IMG/VR virus record: IMGVR_UViG_3300040801_001321
Coordinates: 1 to 29,294 of that record
Reading direction: 5' to 3' (one strand)
Length of the DNA stretch: 29,294 bases
Source of the DNA: a virus
Part shown: in pieces, positions 16,050 to 22,236 of the stretch
Numbering within the stretch: position 1 is the first letter of the stretch
How the letters are laid out: every line of letters starts with the position of its first letter
Notes under the pieces: model-generated
Told to the model about the DNA's origin: nothing
Seen by the model: only the letters and a program-made list of their open reading frames with translations
Database searches by the model: none
Translations under genes and position numbers: made by a program

Positions 16050-16750
16050 TCGCTCGCCTCGTACTCGCGCCAGCGCTTGCAGATGTGTCGCATCTTCGAT
16101 GGCATGCCCTGCGTTCTACCGAGGCAGTAGTGCCGCAGCGTCGACTTGATGTGGACCGCCCGCGTGTGGTCGAGATTCAACCGCATCCAGTCTTCGTTAC
16201 AGGCGTTCCAGACGGCGCACGGGAACTCGTGGATCGCCGCGCCCGGCTCATTGTGCTCGACCATCCAGCCGAGCGACGCTTGATTCTGCCCCTTGTAGGC
16301 TTTCTTGTACGGATCGTGGAACTTCGAGTCGGCGTACATCTTCGCATCGATCTCGCCCCACTGCTTCACGAACGCGCGCGAGGTTCCGTTGACCTTCACG
16401 AATACGACGCCACCGTTGTAGGGCCAGTTCGTTGACGTACGTCGCGTGAGTCCGATGTCGAACTCTTCGTTGAACGCCGGAGCCATGTCGGCGAGCACCA
16501 TCATGTCGACGTCCATCAGGATGATGTGCTCGCCCCGGTCGGCCTCCTGAACGAACCGATTCCAGACCTTGAACTTCTCGTGATTGCTCGTCATGCCCTT
16601 GTTTCGCTTCGTCTCGGCGGGAGCTTTCATCCGCGCGATCGTGAGATCAGCGGTCGGGCAGTTGCGCCGCACACTCTTCTCGAAGACCGAGCAGAGCCGC
16701 GCGTAGTCGTCGCGCTCGCCGTAGTCGAACTGAACGCCAAGTATCTTCAT
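16046..16750 (-). CDS. Glycosyltransferase, GT8-like (GT-A)
   Basis: 234 residues. IILMDVDMMVLADM (76-89) contains the DVD metal-binding motif and NWPYNGGVVFVKVN (108-121) is the typical following strand-loop of GT8-like enzymes. Near the end LDHTRAVHIKS supplies a His-containing strand, as in the third conserved GT8 segment. Likely transfers a hexose to a glycan acceptor. The ATG overlaps the resolvase stop, so the glycan set is joined to the replication operon with no gap. Confidence 0.8.
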   Translation of the reverse strand: MKILGVQFDYGERDDYARLCSVFEKSVRRNCPTADLTIARMKAPAETKRNKGMTSNHEKFKVWNRFVQEADRGEHIILMDVDMMVLADMAPAFNEEFDIGLTRRTSTNWPYNGGVVFVKVNGTSRAFVKQWGEIDAKMYADSKFHDPYKKAYKGQNQASLGWMVEHNEPGAAIHEFPCAVWNACNEDWMRLNLDHTRAVHIKSTLRHYCLGRTQGMPSKMRHICKRWREYEASE

Positions 16751-17139
16751 CTTTCCCCCACAGCGAACAATTGTACCACGACTCGATCGGTAGAGTCGCG
16801 CTTGTGATAACGTCGGAGCACTGTCAAGTGTCGAATCTGCCGATCATCCTTGAGCACCCCGGCTGCTTCCAACGCATCCATGATCGCTTTGATCGGAGCG
16901 TCGGTGTCGAGCATCTTCCACATGCTGACTTCGAGCGTGCAGTCGACCGGGAAGTCGATCTTCGCGCGCGTGCGAGCAGCAGCGAACGCCGCCGCCATGT
17001 CGGAAAGGCCGCGCTTGTACTTCCCCGTGGTGAATAGGCGGGCTTTCTGACGCACCGACCGAGCGCCGAACTTCTCGTTCAGTCGCGGCAGTCGCCCATC
17101 GTATACGGCCTTGTAGAGCACGGCGGCGGCGTAGCTCAT
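16747..17139 (-). CDS. rusA: RusA-type Holliday junction resolvase
   Basis: 130 residues. GRLPRLNEKFG near the N-terminus and MLDTDAPIKAIMDALE followed by GVLKDDRQI carry the acidic residues (78, 80, 88, 98-99) that bind metal in RusA. It resolves branched recombination or replication intermediates before packaging. Two starts are possible: GTG at 17142 and ATG at 17139; the ATG gives a proper spacing (six) from GAGGA and forms TGATG with the preceding stop. Length matches E. coli RusA (120). Confidence 0.88.
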   Translation of the reverse strand: MSYAAAVLYKAVYDGRLPRLNEKFGARSVRQKARLFTTGKYKRGLSDMAAAFAAARTRAKIDFPVDCTLEVSMWKMLDTDAPIKAIMDALEAAGVLKDDRQIRHLTVLRRYHKRDSTDRVVVQLFAVGER

Positions 17140-17375
17140 CACTCGTCCTCGTCGAACAGATTGCCCCCTTCGGCTTCGTCATCGTCGCCGTAGGTCGGCC
17201 GAAAATCGAACTCGATGTCGGCTACGCGCTGAACGTTTTCAAAGAAACGCCCGGCAGCGTCGGTACCGTCGTGCGGTATCCGCACCTTGAGCTGAATCCC
17301 GCCGCCGGACGTGGTGAACGTCTCGACCTTCTGGATTTCGCCGACGACCTTGATCGTCTCTGCTTGCTTCGGCAT
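17139..17375 (-). CDS. Small acidic-tailed protein of unknown function
   Basis: 78 residues. The first 60 look like beta strands (IKVVGEIQKVETFTTSGGG, then IQLKVRIPHDG), and the last 15 are strongly acidic, ending NLFDEDE. The tail resembles the acidic tips that single-strand DNA-binding proteins use to recruit partners, but no OB-fold signature can be confirmed. GGAGG is four bases before the ATG. It joins the resolvase by a TGATG junction, so a role in replication or recombination is plausible. Confidence 0.65.
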   Translation of the reverse strand: MPKQAETIKVVGEIQKVETFTTSGGGIQLKVRIPHDGTDAAGRFFENVQRVADIEFDFRPTYGDDDEAEGGNLFDEDE

Positions 17376-17570
17376 AGTGCCTCCCTTTCCCTGAAACGAG
17401 TGTGCGGGGCGCCTCTGTGCGGCCAGAGAGTGCGCCCCGTACCGCCGCAGGGCCGCGCGCCGTGGTACGCCACCCGACGCACGCGCCCTGCCACCTCTTG
17501 TGGCGGTAGAAAGCTCGCCGCGCCCCGCGCGTGACCGGCAACGCCGGAATACGCGATCGCGCGACTTGCT
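17376..17570 (-). other. GC-rich non-coding stretch with several hairpins
   Basis: 195 bases with no credible gene between the tRNA-like element and the small acidic gene. On the minus strand it has a CCGGC-GTT-GCCGG hairpin (17535-17547), GCCAC-AAGAG-GTGGC (17490-17504) and a strong hairpin GGGGCGC...GCGCCCC (17406-17438) with an inner CTCTG/CAGAG helix. No T-run follows, so these are not plain terminators. Together with the adjacent tRNA-like element this may be a single structured RNA of about 270 nt. Confidence 0.5.
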
Positions 17571-17649
17571 GGAGACTGGCGGAGTTGAACCGCCGACGCC
17601 ACTCATGGGGGTGAGTTGTTGCGGCGTCCGAGCCGAGCCCCGAGTCCCC
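17570..17649 (-). ncRNA. tRNA-like RNA element (non-canonical, no anticodon arm of normal form)
   Basis: Seen directly: a seven-base-pair acceptor stem GGGGACT with AGTCTCC (one G-U), and next to it a perfect T-arm GGCGG-TTCAACT-CCGCC. Between them there is no normal D arm; a long helix GACGCC/GGCGTC plus ACTCA/TGAGT with a six-base bulge and a six-base loop CCCCCA replaces the anticodon arm. This layout (acceptor, unpaired D-like stretch, long helix, T-arm) is closer to the tRNA-like domain of tmRNA than to a tRNA. No CCA is encoded. The 5' end begins five bases after the stop codon of the upstream gene. Confidence 0.55.
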
Positions 17650-17654
17650 GGAAA

Positions 17655-18386
17655 TCATACGAATGGATCATCCTCGAAGTCGGATACGCCGACCTCGCTC
17701 ACGTGCTTCACTCCCGGCACGTTCGGTTTCGGCCTCTGGCTCTCTTCATGCCAGCGCTTCTCGTCTTCGCTCGCGATACCGCGATCGATACGCACCTGCC
17801 GGCGCGCGCGAGCCTTCTCGATTCCGTCGTTGATCATCGCAGCGAGGTCCATCGGCGGCGCTCCGGTCGCGAGTTCATCGCGCCATCCGAAGTTCAGATT
17901 GCCCGGCGGTCCGTCGTGCCATTTCCCGTTCGTTCGATAGCCCTGTCGCCATCCTTCGCCGACCAGCTCCCACTCAGCGCCGCATCCGGTCTTTCGATCA
18001 ATCCGATCATCGTAGTCGCCGAGGCAGATCGCCTCGGTCTTCGAAAACCGCTTCACCGGATGGCCGCAGAACGGACACGTATTCGGTAGCTGCCCGTCGT
18101 CCGGCCCCGGCAGCGCTTTCGTCTCGCTTCGATCTTCGAGCACGTCGGGCGGCGGTAGCTGTTTCTCCGCAGCCGCGAGCGCCGCCATGTCCGGCAGCGG
18201 TCGCATCTGCGTCGGCGTGAACGTCCGGGTCACCTCTTCGAACAGCGCCACCTTGTACGCGGGGCTGATCCACGCGTAGCTATCGGCGATGTCCTGCGCC
18301 ATTCGCGGCGCGTAGTGTCTCGGTGCGTGCGATCCGGGGCGATAGTGCTCGACGAACGCCTTGATCAAATCCTTCGCGTGATTCAT
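17655..18386 (-). CDS. Zinc-binding protein encoded next to the replication initiator
   Basis: 243 residues. The N-terminal 70 residues are helical (MNHAKDLIKAFVEHYRPG, then ISPAYKVALFEEVTRTF). A zinc site is suggested by CPFCGHPV near 104-111 followed by EAICLGDYDD and TGCGAEWELV. The gene starts in the stop codon of the winged-helix replication gene (ATGA), the position of lambda P or a DnaC-type helicase loader, but no Walker motif is present, so it is not a AAA+ loader. A helicase-recruiting or accessory replication role is inference from context only. Confidence 0.6.
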   Translation of the reverse strand: MNHAKDLIKAFVEHYRPGSHAPRHYAPRMAQDIADSYAWISPAYKVALFEEVTRTFTPTQMRPLPDMAALAAAEKQLPPPDVLEDRSETKALPGPDDGQLPNTCPFCGHPVKRFSKTEAICLGDYDDRIDRKTGCGAEWELVGEGWRQGYRTNGKWHDGPPGNLNFGWRDELATGAPPMDLAAMINDGIEKARARRQVRIDRGIASEDEKRWHEESQRPKPNVPGVKHVSEVGVSDFEDDPFV

Positions 18387-19150
18387 GAGTTCACCCACTC
18401 TTCGAACTCGCGCTGCTCGCGATGCTGTTCGGCGATCCGCGAGCCCTCATGCTCGATCCGTTCCCACAGCGACGAGAGCGCCGACGGCGTGAACGGCTGT
18501 TTCTGCCAGAACGGGTCGCCGCTCTCGCGTAGCGCGTGAAACGCGAGCATCATCGCCTCGGCTACGTCCTGCGGTTTGTCCGGATCGCGCCTACGGCAGC
18601 GCGCAGCGATCGTCTTGATCTGCCCTCGCTCCCGGCCAAAGTTCTCGTACGGCTGGACGGCCCGCATCGATTCGTCGATGTGACGAGCGAGATCATCTTT
18701 CAACGCAGGAGGGGCTTTCGGGCCACGCGCGGGAGCGCGTGAAGTATGGTTCAATTGGGTATAGTTCTCTGGGTCTGGTTCTTGGTCACGTGGTGCCCCA
18801 CCCCCGGTCACCTCATGCCCTACCCCCCGGTCACGTGGTGCCCCACCCTGTAACGATGGTGACAGTTCGTAGATATTCGCATCATAGCGGCGCGTCTCTT
18901 CGTTCCACCGCCTCTGCTTTGTCAGCCACCCAAAGGCGACCAACTCATTGATCGCAGATTTCACCTTCGACCGGCTTGCGCCGATCAGTTTCGCGAGCCG
19001 ATTCATACTCGGCCACGCGCGCTTTGCTGTGTTTGCGTGCATAGCGATCGTCGCGTACAAGGCGATGTGATAGCTCGTCGTCCTCTCGTCTTTGATGAAC
19101 TCGTCTGGAACGGCCGCGAATCCTTGGTTGAAGTGTACGTGTTCGCTCAT
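18383..19150 (-). CDS. Winged-helix replication initiator-like protein
   Basis: 255 residues. Residues 10-80 form a winged-helix domain of HTH_36 type: TSYHIALYATIAMHAN, WPSMNRLAKLIGASRSKV, KSAINELVAFGWL. A low-complexity linker (GGAPRD repeats, about 105-125) follows, encoded by three DNA repeats, then a C-terminal helical domain rich in charged residues. This plan, DNA-binding N-terminus, origin repeats inside the gene, and protein-contact C-terminus, is that of lambda O and similar initiators. The ATG has GGAGG four bases upstream and is preceded by a long structured leader and a strong promoter. Confidence 0.75.
   Translation of the reverse strand: MSEHVHFNQGFAAVPDEFIKDERTTSYHIALYATIAMHANTAKRAWPSMNRLAKLIGASRSKVKSAINELVAFGWLTKQRRWNEETRRYDANIYELSPSLQGGAPRDRGVGHEVTGGGAPRDQEPDPENYTQLNHTSRAPARGPKAPPALKDDLARHIDESMRAVQPYENFGRERGQIKTIAARCRRRDPDKPQDVAEAMMLAFHALRESGDPFWQKQPFTPSALSSLWERIEHEGSRIAEQHREQREFEEWVNS
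18784..18850. repeat. Three iteron-like direct repeats, probable replication origin
   Basis: Three copies of a 22-23 base unit begin at 18784, 18806 and 18829. The first and third share GGTCACGTGGTGCCCCACCC exactly; the middle copy differs at a few bases (GGTCACCTCATGCCCTACCC). Each has partial dyad symmetry (GTGG...CCAC). The repeats lie in the middle of the initiator gene, and a less GC-rich stretch (about 18738-18776) adjoins them, the arrangement found in lambda-type origins. Confidence 0.65.
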
Positions 19151-19159
19151 CGATCCTCC

Positions 19160-19246
19160 AAAAAGAAAGCCCTTGAAGCCGCGAGAGTGGCATGTCAGGT
19201 AGCGCGGGTAACTACGCCGCCTGACTCTCTCGCAGCCACAAGGGCT
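19160..19246 (-). promoter_or_regulatory. Structured leader RNA with terminator-like end before the replication gene
   Basis: On the minus strand AGCCCTTG pairs with CAAGGGCT and, after a short internal loop, GCTGCGAGAG pairs with CTCTCGCGGC, making an about 20-base-pair stem. Its large apical part holds a further GTCAGG/CCTGAC stem. TTTCTTTTT follows at once, then the GGAGG ribosome site and start codon of the initiator. A GGGTAAC upstream (19257-19263) is complementary to GTTACCC in the apical loop (19206-19212), allowing a pseudoknot or alternative pairing. It reads as an attenuator or riboregulator rather than a simple terminator because a promoter lies just upstream. Confidence 0.65.
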
Positions 19247-19299
19247 GTCTGTTCGCGTTACCCATATCTGTCGAATGACGATGCCAACGTCATACCGGA

Positions 19300-19328
19300 A
19301 TTATAACCGATCTCAACCGCGTTGTCTA
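19300..19328 (-). promoter_or_regulatory. Sigma70-like promoter for the replication operon
   Basis: Minus-strand -35 TAGACA and perfect -10 TATAAT are separated by 17 bases. Transcription would start near 19293 and give a 5' leader of about 140 bases with the structured element. The -35 lies inside the end of the preceding gene. Confidence 0.8.
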
Positions 19329-19582
19329 TCCGCTTCGCGCGCTTCGATCCACGCGTCAACCTTCTCTGGTGAGCCCCACGCGGCGGTGGGACACTCGTTG
19401 TAGAGCCATGTCGCCCAGTCGTACATTGCGGCTCGGTTCGTATCGTCGGCCCTGCCGAACGCAGCAACGAGCTTGTCGCTCAGCACCGCGCGGAGGAAGC
19501 CGCCCGGCTCAACGCCGTGTTCGATATAGAGCTGCGCGCCGTTGCGCATGTGCTCGGGAAGTCCTGTGTAGTCAATCTGCAT
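19313..19582 (-). CDS. Conserved phage protein of unknown function
   Basis: 89 residues starting MQIDYTGLPEHMRNG; AGGAGG lies six bases before the ATG. Conserved-looking parts are LYIEHGVEPGGFLRAVLSD, FGRADDTNRAAMYDW and CPTAAWGSPEKVDAWIE. I recognise this as a widespread small phage protein, usually unnamed, but know no function. It is cytoplasmic by sequence. It overlaps the M23 gene by 11 bases and its end contains the -35 of the next promoter. Confidence 0.7.
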   Translation of the reverse strand: MQIDYTGLPEHMRNGAQLYIEHGVEPGGFLRAVLSDKLVAAFGRADDTNRAAMYDWATWLYNECPTAAWGSPEKVDAWIEAREADRQRG

Positions 19583-20216
19583 CGGTAGCCTCCTGTGGCT
19601 GTTCGAGATAGACGAGCGGATTAAGACGCTGCCCGCTCGCGTCGTGAAGCTCGAAGTGCAGGTGCGCGCCATCGGAGCGCCCGGTGTTGCCGACGCGCCC
19701 GATGATCTGCCCCCCTTCGATTTCCCATCCGGTATGCACGCGCGTATCCGAAAGATGACCGTAGAGCGATCGCCAGCCGTTCTCGTGCTCGATCACCAGT
19801 AGACCGCCGAACACGTCGTGACCACGGTAGTAGTCGTCCGGTGGTGGCCAGTGCTCGACGACGACGCCATCGGCAACGGCGACGACCTGCGCGCGCCACA
19901 CGGCCGAAACGTCAACGCCAGTATGGTGCCGCTCGACACCGAAGACCGGCGAGAGTCGATAGCCGAACGGCGACGTGAGTTGTCGGTAGTCGCTCGCCGC
20001 GATCGGAAAGCGATACTCCGCGCCCGATTCACGAACAGGCGGCAGGTCCGTCTCCGCGCCGCCTTCGCGCGACTGGTTGTGCTCTGCGATCTGAGCTTCG
20101 AGCGACCCGATCCGGCCGCGCTGCTCGACGTTGCGGTTCCACAGAATCATGACGATCAGTAGAACCACCGTCGCCAGCAAGGCGAGGGCGATCAGCAGCG
20201 GTGTGTCCCGTTTCAT
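19572..20216 (-). CDS. Membrane-anchored M23 metallopeptidase
   Basis: 214 residues. One membrane helix at 7-26 with a short positive N-terminus, then a short coiled coil (31-50) and an M23 (LytM) domain from about 78. Zinc ligands are visible: His98 and Asp102 in HTGVD, and GAHLHFEL with His185 and His187; LYGHLS near 151-156 is also typical. Such enzymes cut peptidoglycan cross-bridges in the periplasm. AGGGGG four bases before the ATG. It is the second M23 gene in the window and sits in the early region, away from the lysis cluster, so it may act in cell-wall remodelling or superinfection control rather than final lysis. Confidence 0.85.
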   Translation of the reverse strand: MKRDTPLLIALALLATVVLLIVMILWNRNVEQRGRIGSLEAQIAEHNQSREGGAETDLPPVRESGAEYRFPIAASDYRQLTSPFGYRLSPVFGVERHHTGVDVSAVWRAQVVAVADGVVVEHWPPPDDYYRGHDVFGGLLVIEHENGWRSLYGHLSDTRVHTGWEIEGGQIIGRVGNTGRSDGAHLHFELHDASGQRLNPLVYLEQPQEATDAD

Positions 20217-20224
20217 GCTGCCCC

Positions 20225-20707
20225 CTATTTCACCGCTTCCCAAGCGGCGACCGCGTTTTCGATATCGAACTCAAAGAGAGCATCGACAGTGTTACCTCGA
20301 TAGTCGTAGGTGCGGAACATCACGGCTTCGGCGCGCAGAACTTCATCGATCAGACGCTGCGCCGTCTTCCCATCCCATACAACCGATGACGACCCTGTTC
20401 GCCATCCGGTATCGGCGAGATAGTCTGCCTCGATCTTGTCGGTTACGAACACGACATCTTCGTCGTGCGCTTCGTTTTCCAATCCGAGATAGTCCGGGAA
20501 CACGACCATCACTCGCACCGTCGGCGCGAACCGTACAACGAGCGTTTCATCGTACGGCCCCATGACGAAAGCGAGCTTCACGCTATCGTCGAGTAGCGAT
20601 CCCTCGTCTTCGAGAACCGCCCATTGCCCGTACTCTTCGGTGACTTCCGTTGCGAAGCCGGTCGCCGCGATTGCTAAAATCAGCGCCATCATCGAAATCC
20701 GTTTCAT
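20225..20707 (-). CDS. Secreted protein of unknown function
   Basis: 160 residues. A clear signal peptide (MKRISMMALILAIAATGFA) precedes a mature acidic domain of about 140 residues with alternating strands (YGQWAVLEDEGSLLDDSV, then TLVVRFAPTVRVMVVFPDY and DTGWRTGSSSVVWDG). The pattern of a W-containing strand, DDS and later a small-residue turn resembles periplasmic proteins of the VasI/invasion-locus type, but this is weak. AGGAGG eight bases before ATG. It precedes the membrane M23 gene, so both may work in the envelope. Confidence 0.65.
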   Translation of the reverse strand: MKRISMMALILAIAATGFATEVTEEYGQWAVLEDEGSLLDDSVKLAFVMGPYDETLVVRFAPTVRVMVVFPDYLGLENEAHDEDVVFVTDKIEADYLADTGWRTGSSSVVWDGKTAQRLIDEVLRAEAVMFRTYDYRGNTVDALFEFDIENAVAAWEAVK

Positions 20708-20745
20708 CGTGTGTCCTCCTGTGTCTTGATCTTCGTCTCGCCTTA

Positions 20746-20856
20746 TCAACTCACTGCTCGTCCCGCTCTGTTTCCGCTGTCCTTTTGGTGTCGTGCCGGG
20801 CGTGGCGTGATTGGATCGGGCTTTCGGCCTCTGTGTTTTACTCGTCCCTCAGTCAT
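20746..20856 (-). CDS. Very small basic protein (36 residues)
   Basis: Begins MTEGRVKHRGRKPDPI and ends at tandem stops TGA TAA. It is supported by the same junction module used for two neighbouring genes: GAGAGGAGGCAGACA directly before ATG. It overlaps the coiled-coil gene before it (ATGACTGA). Strongly basic and proline-containing, so possibly nucleic-acid-binding or an inhibitor peptide. Too short for any family call. The 38-base remainder up to the signal-peptide gene holds nothing recognisable. Confidence 0.45.
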   Translation of the reverse strand: MTEGRVKHRGRKPDPITPRPARHQKDSGNRAGRAVS

Positions 20857-21166
20857 TGTCTGCCTCCTCTCGTGCGGCGAGCGTATGCTGACCAGGCGTC
20901 CAGTAGCCGAGCTTCGTAAGGGTCATGCGGCATGCCCATTGTTTCAGCGGATGCGAAAACAACGGGTTGTCAGGAAGTTCGGCGGCGAGCTTGATGACCT
21001 CTAATCGCTCTTCTTCGAGTGCTCGCACCTTTGCACGCAACCGAATAATGAGACTCTTGGCCCGCTCCAATTCCTTCGCTTTAGTCTCAAGCTCATATAG
21101 TCGACCTCCGTCGACCAACCACTTTTCATGCAGGGCAAGACTATTCACCGGTCCTCTGTCATTCAT
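20849..21166 (-). CDS. Small coiled-coil protein
   Basis: 105 residues with a long heptad region (about 20-64: RLYELETKAKELERAK, then IIRLRAKVRALEEERLEVI). The C-terminal part has one cysteine and ends AAREEADND, a tail shared with two nearby small proteins. The start lies in the stop of the preceding gene. No enzyme motif. It belongs to the run of modular small genes between 20.7 and 22.5 kb. Confidence 0.6.
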   Translation of the reverse strand: MNDRGPVNSLALHEKWLVDGGRLYELETKAKELERAKSLIIRLRAKVRALEEERLEVIKLAAELPDNPLFSHPLKQWACRMTLTKLGYWTPGQHTLAAREEADND

Positions 21167-21422
21167 CCTCTACCTCCTCGCTTACGATTTCGATCTGTTT
21201 GCCGCAGTAGGGGCAGTATTCAAATGGGCCCGCAACCCGAAACACTACATTGCGCCGAAGCTCCGCGATCCGCTGGTCACGGTCGGTCAGGGCGGCAATG
21301 GCGGCAATGGCGAGTTGGCGATATCCGTTGACAAACGTGCTCCCCTTGACATCGAACGATGCCTGATCACGGTACTCCTCGATCTCCTGCAACCTCTCCC
21401 TCAGCTTCTCAGTCGTTGGCAT
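21159..21422 (-). CDS. Small coiled-coil/zinc-knuckle protein
   Basis: 87 residues starting MPTTEKLRERLQEIEEYRD. A helical middle (RQLAIAAIAALTDRDQRIAE) leads to CPYCGKQIEIVSEEVEDE; a single CxxC pair could bind zinc as a dimer. The ending IEIVSEEVE is nearly the same as the ending of the 163-residue protein nearby. GAGGAG seven bases before ATG, within the shared junction module. Function unknown. Confidence 0.6.
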   Translation of the reverse strand: MPTTEKLRERLQEIEEYRDQASFDVKGSTFVNGYRQLAIAAIAALTDRDQRIAELRRNVVFRVAGPFEYCPYCGKQIEIVSEEVEDE

Positions 21423-21603
21423 TGTCTGTCTCCTCTCGTGCGGTATCATACTCAAACTGATCTGTAATATGAGCGAGTGGGTATCTGTACTCATACGCTC
21501 CGTTGTGAATGACCAAATCTCCCCCTTCTTCCCATGTATCTATCACGGGATCTATCCACTCGTTCGGTCTGTCATCGAATGCCAGCTCAATACCCTGCAT
21601 CAT
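21409..21603 (-). CDS. Small acidic protein
   Basis: 64 residues (MMQGIELAFDDRPNEWID, then GGDLVIHNGAYEYRYPLAH), ending DTAREETDNAND. Two adjacent ATG codons follow the shared junction module; by analogy with the next gene the second (21600) has the better spacing. The tail is one of three related AREE(T/A)D endings. Possibly a small single-domain protein with a beta hairpin. Function unknown. Confidence 0.5.
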   Translation of the reverse strand: MMQGIELAFDDRPNEWIDPVIDTWEEGGDLVIHNGAYEYRYPLAHITDQFEYDTAREETDNAND

Positions 21604-21748
21604 CTGTCTCCTCTCGTGCGGCGAGCTTGTCTTCAATCTTGCGCAGCCGATCTTCCAGCGCGTGAATGTCTCTCCACGTGAGCAGCGTATCGAAGAACAG
21701 CCACGCCCACCCGACAAGCACTACACCAGCAAGTGTCCATGCGCTCAT
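21587..21748 (-). CDS. Small single-span membrane protein
   Basis: 53 residues: a membrane helix at about 4-22 (TLAGVVLVGWAWLFFDTLL) and a cytoplasmic coiled coil (HALEDRLRKIEDKLAAREE). It starts in the preceding stop (ATGA). The ending LAAREETDD carries the shared module. It resembles small phage membrane proteins that modify host envelope functions, but no family is recognised. Confidence 0.55.
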   Translation of the reverse strand: MSAWTLAGVVLVGWAWLFFDTLLTWRDIHALEDRLRKIEDKLAAREETDDAGY

Positions 21749-22236
21749 TCCTCTACATCCTCGCTTACGATCTCGATAGATTTGCGCAGCTCCTCGGCGA
21801 TCATCCATGCGACTCCAGTGTAGCCGGGCCAATCCTTCCCCGGCCTGAGTCTCCCGGCTGCTTGCAAGTTGTCGAGCACGAGGATCACCGCGTCCTTCAC
21901 CTGCCTCTCGTTATACCCGCACGTCTCCGTCTTGGCCTCGGTGGGCTGGAGGGCGGCGAGAGCCCACTCGTACTGGCATGCCACACATTCGCCACTCGCC
22001 ATATCGGTCGGGCATGTATGGGGCATTTCTTCGATGCAGTCGGCGGCGAGCCTTAACGCTCTGGAGAGCTTTGTGTGCAGCCTCGCGTTCTCGCGGCGTA
22101 GGTCGTCGCGCTCCTGCTCCACTTCGCGGAGGCGGGCTTCCATGTGGTCCATGTAGGCATCTGCCTCGCCGCATAGATACCCGACAAACGTTCCGTGTCC
22201 AGCGTACTTTCCCGGTCGCTTCACTGCGTCACTCAT
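21745..22236 (-). CDS. Coiled-coil protein with cysteine pairs
   Basis: 163 residues. MSDAVKRPGKYAGHG at the start is related to the start of the upstream 92-residue protein. Heptads at 30-60 (MEARLREVEQERDDLRREN) predict a coiled coil; CPTDMASGECVAC in the middle offers Cys residues for a metal site. Then a helical section and the ending KSIEIVSEDVEE. AAGGAG five bases before ATG. No known family. Confidence 0.6.
   Translation of the reverse strand: MSDAVKRPGKYAGHGTFVGYLCGEADAYMDHMEARLREVEQERDDLRRENARLHTKLSRALRLAADCIEEMPHTCPTDMASGECVACQYEWALAALQPTEAKTETCGYNERQVKDAVILVLDNLQAAGRLRPGKDWPGYTGVAWMIAEELRKSIEIVSEDVEE

Larger units (their letters stand above)
20859..21621. repeat. Three copies of a 19-nt gene-junction module
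   Basis: Minus-strand CCGCACGAGAGGAG(A/G)CAGA occurs at 20859-20877, 21425-21443 and 21603-21621. In each it encodes (A)AREE(T/A)D near the C-terminus of one small protein and, through GAGGAG, forms the ribosome binding site of the next gene. One copy has G where the others have A; the rest is identical. Confidence 0.85.

Noticed and set aside
17139-17606. N-terminally extended frame upstream of the small acidic protein
   Set aside because: The extension translates the T-arm of the tRNA-like element and hairpin DNA; the ATG at 17375 has a proper ribosome site.
17570-17649. Canonical tRNA gene (possible CCC anticodon)
   Set aside because: The acceptor and T-arm are good but the D stem is only three pairs and the putative anticodon loop is six bases without T at position 33, so a working decoding tRNA is unlikely.
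18784-18850. CRISPR-like array
   Set aside because: Only three imperfect repeats without unique spacers; they are contiguous, inside a gene and better explained as iterons.
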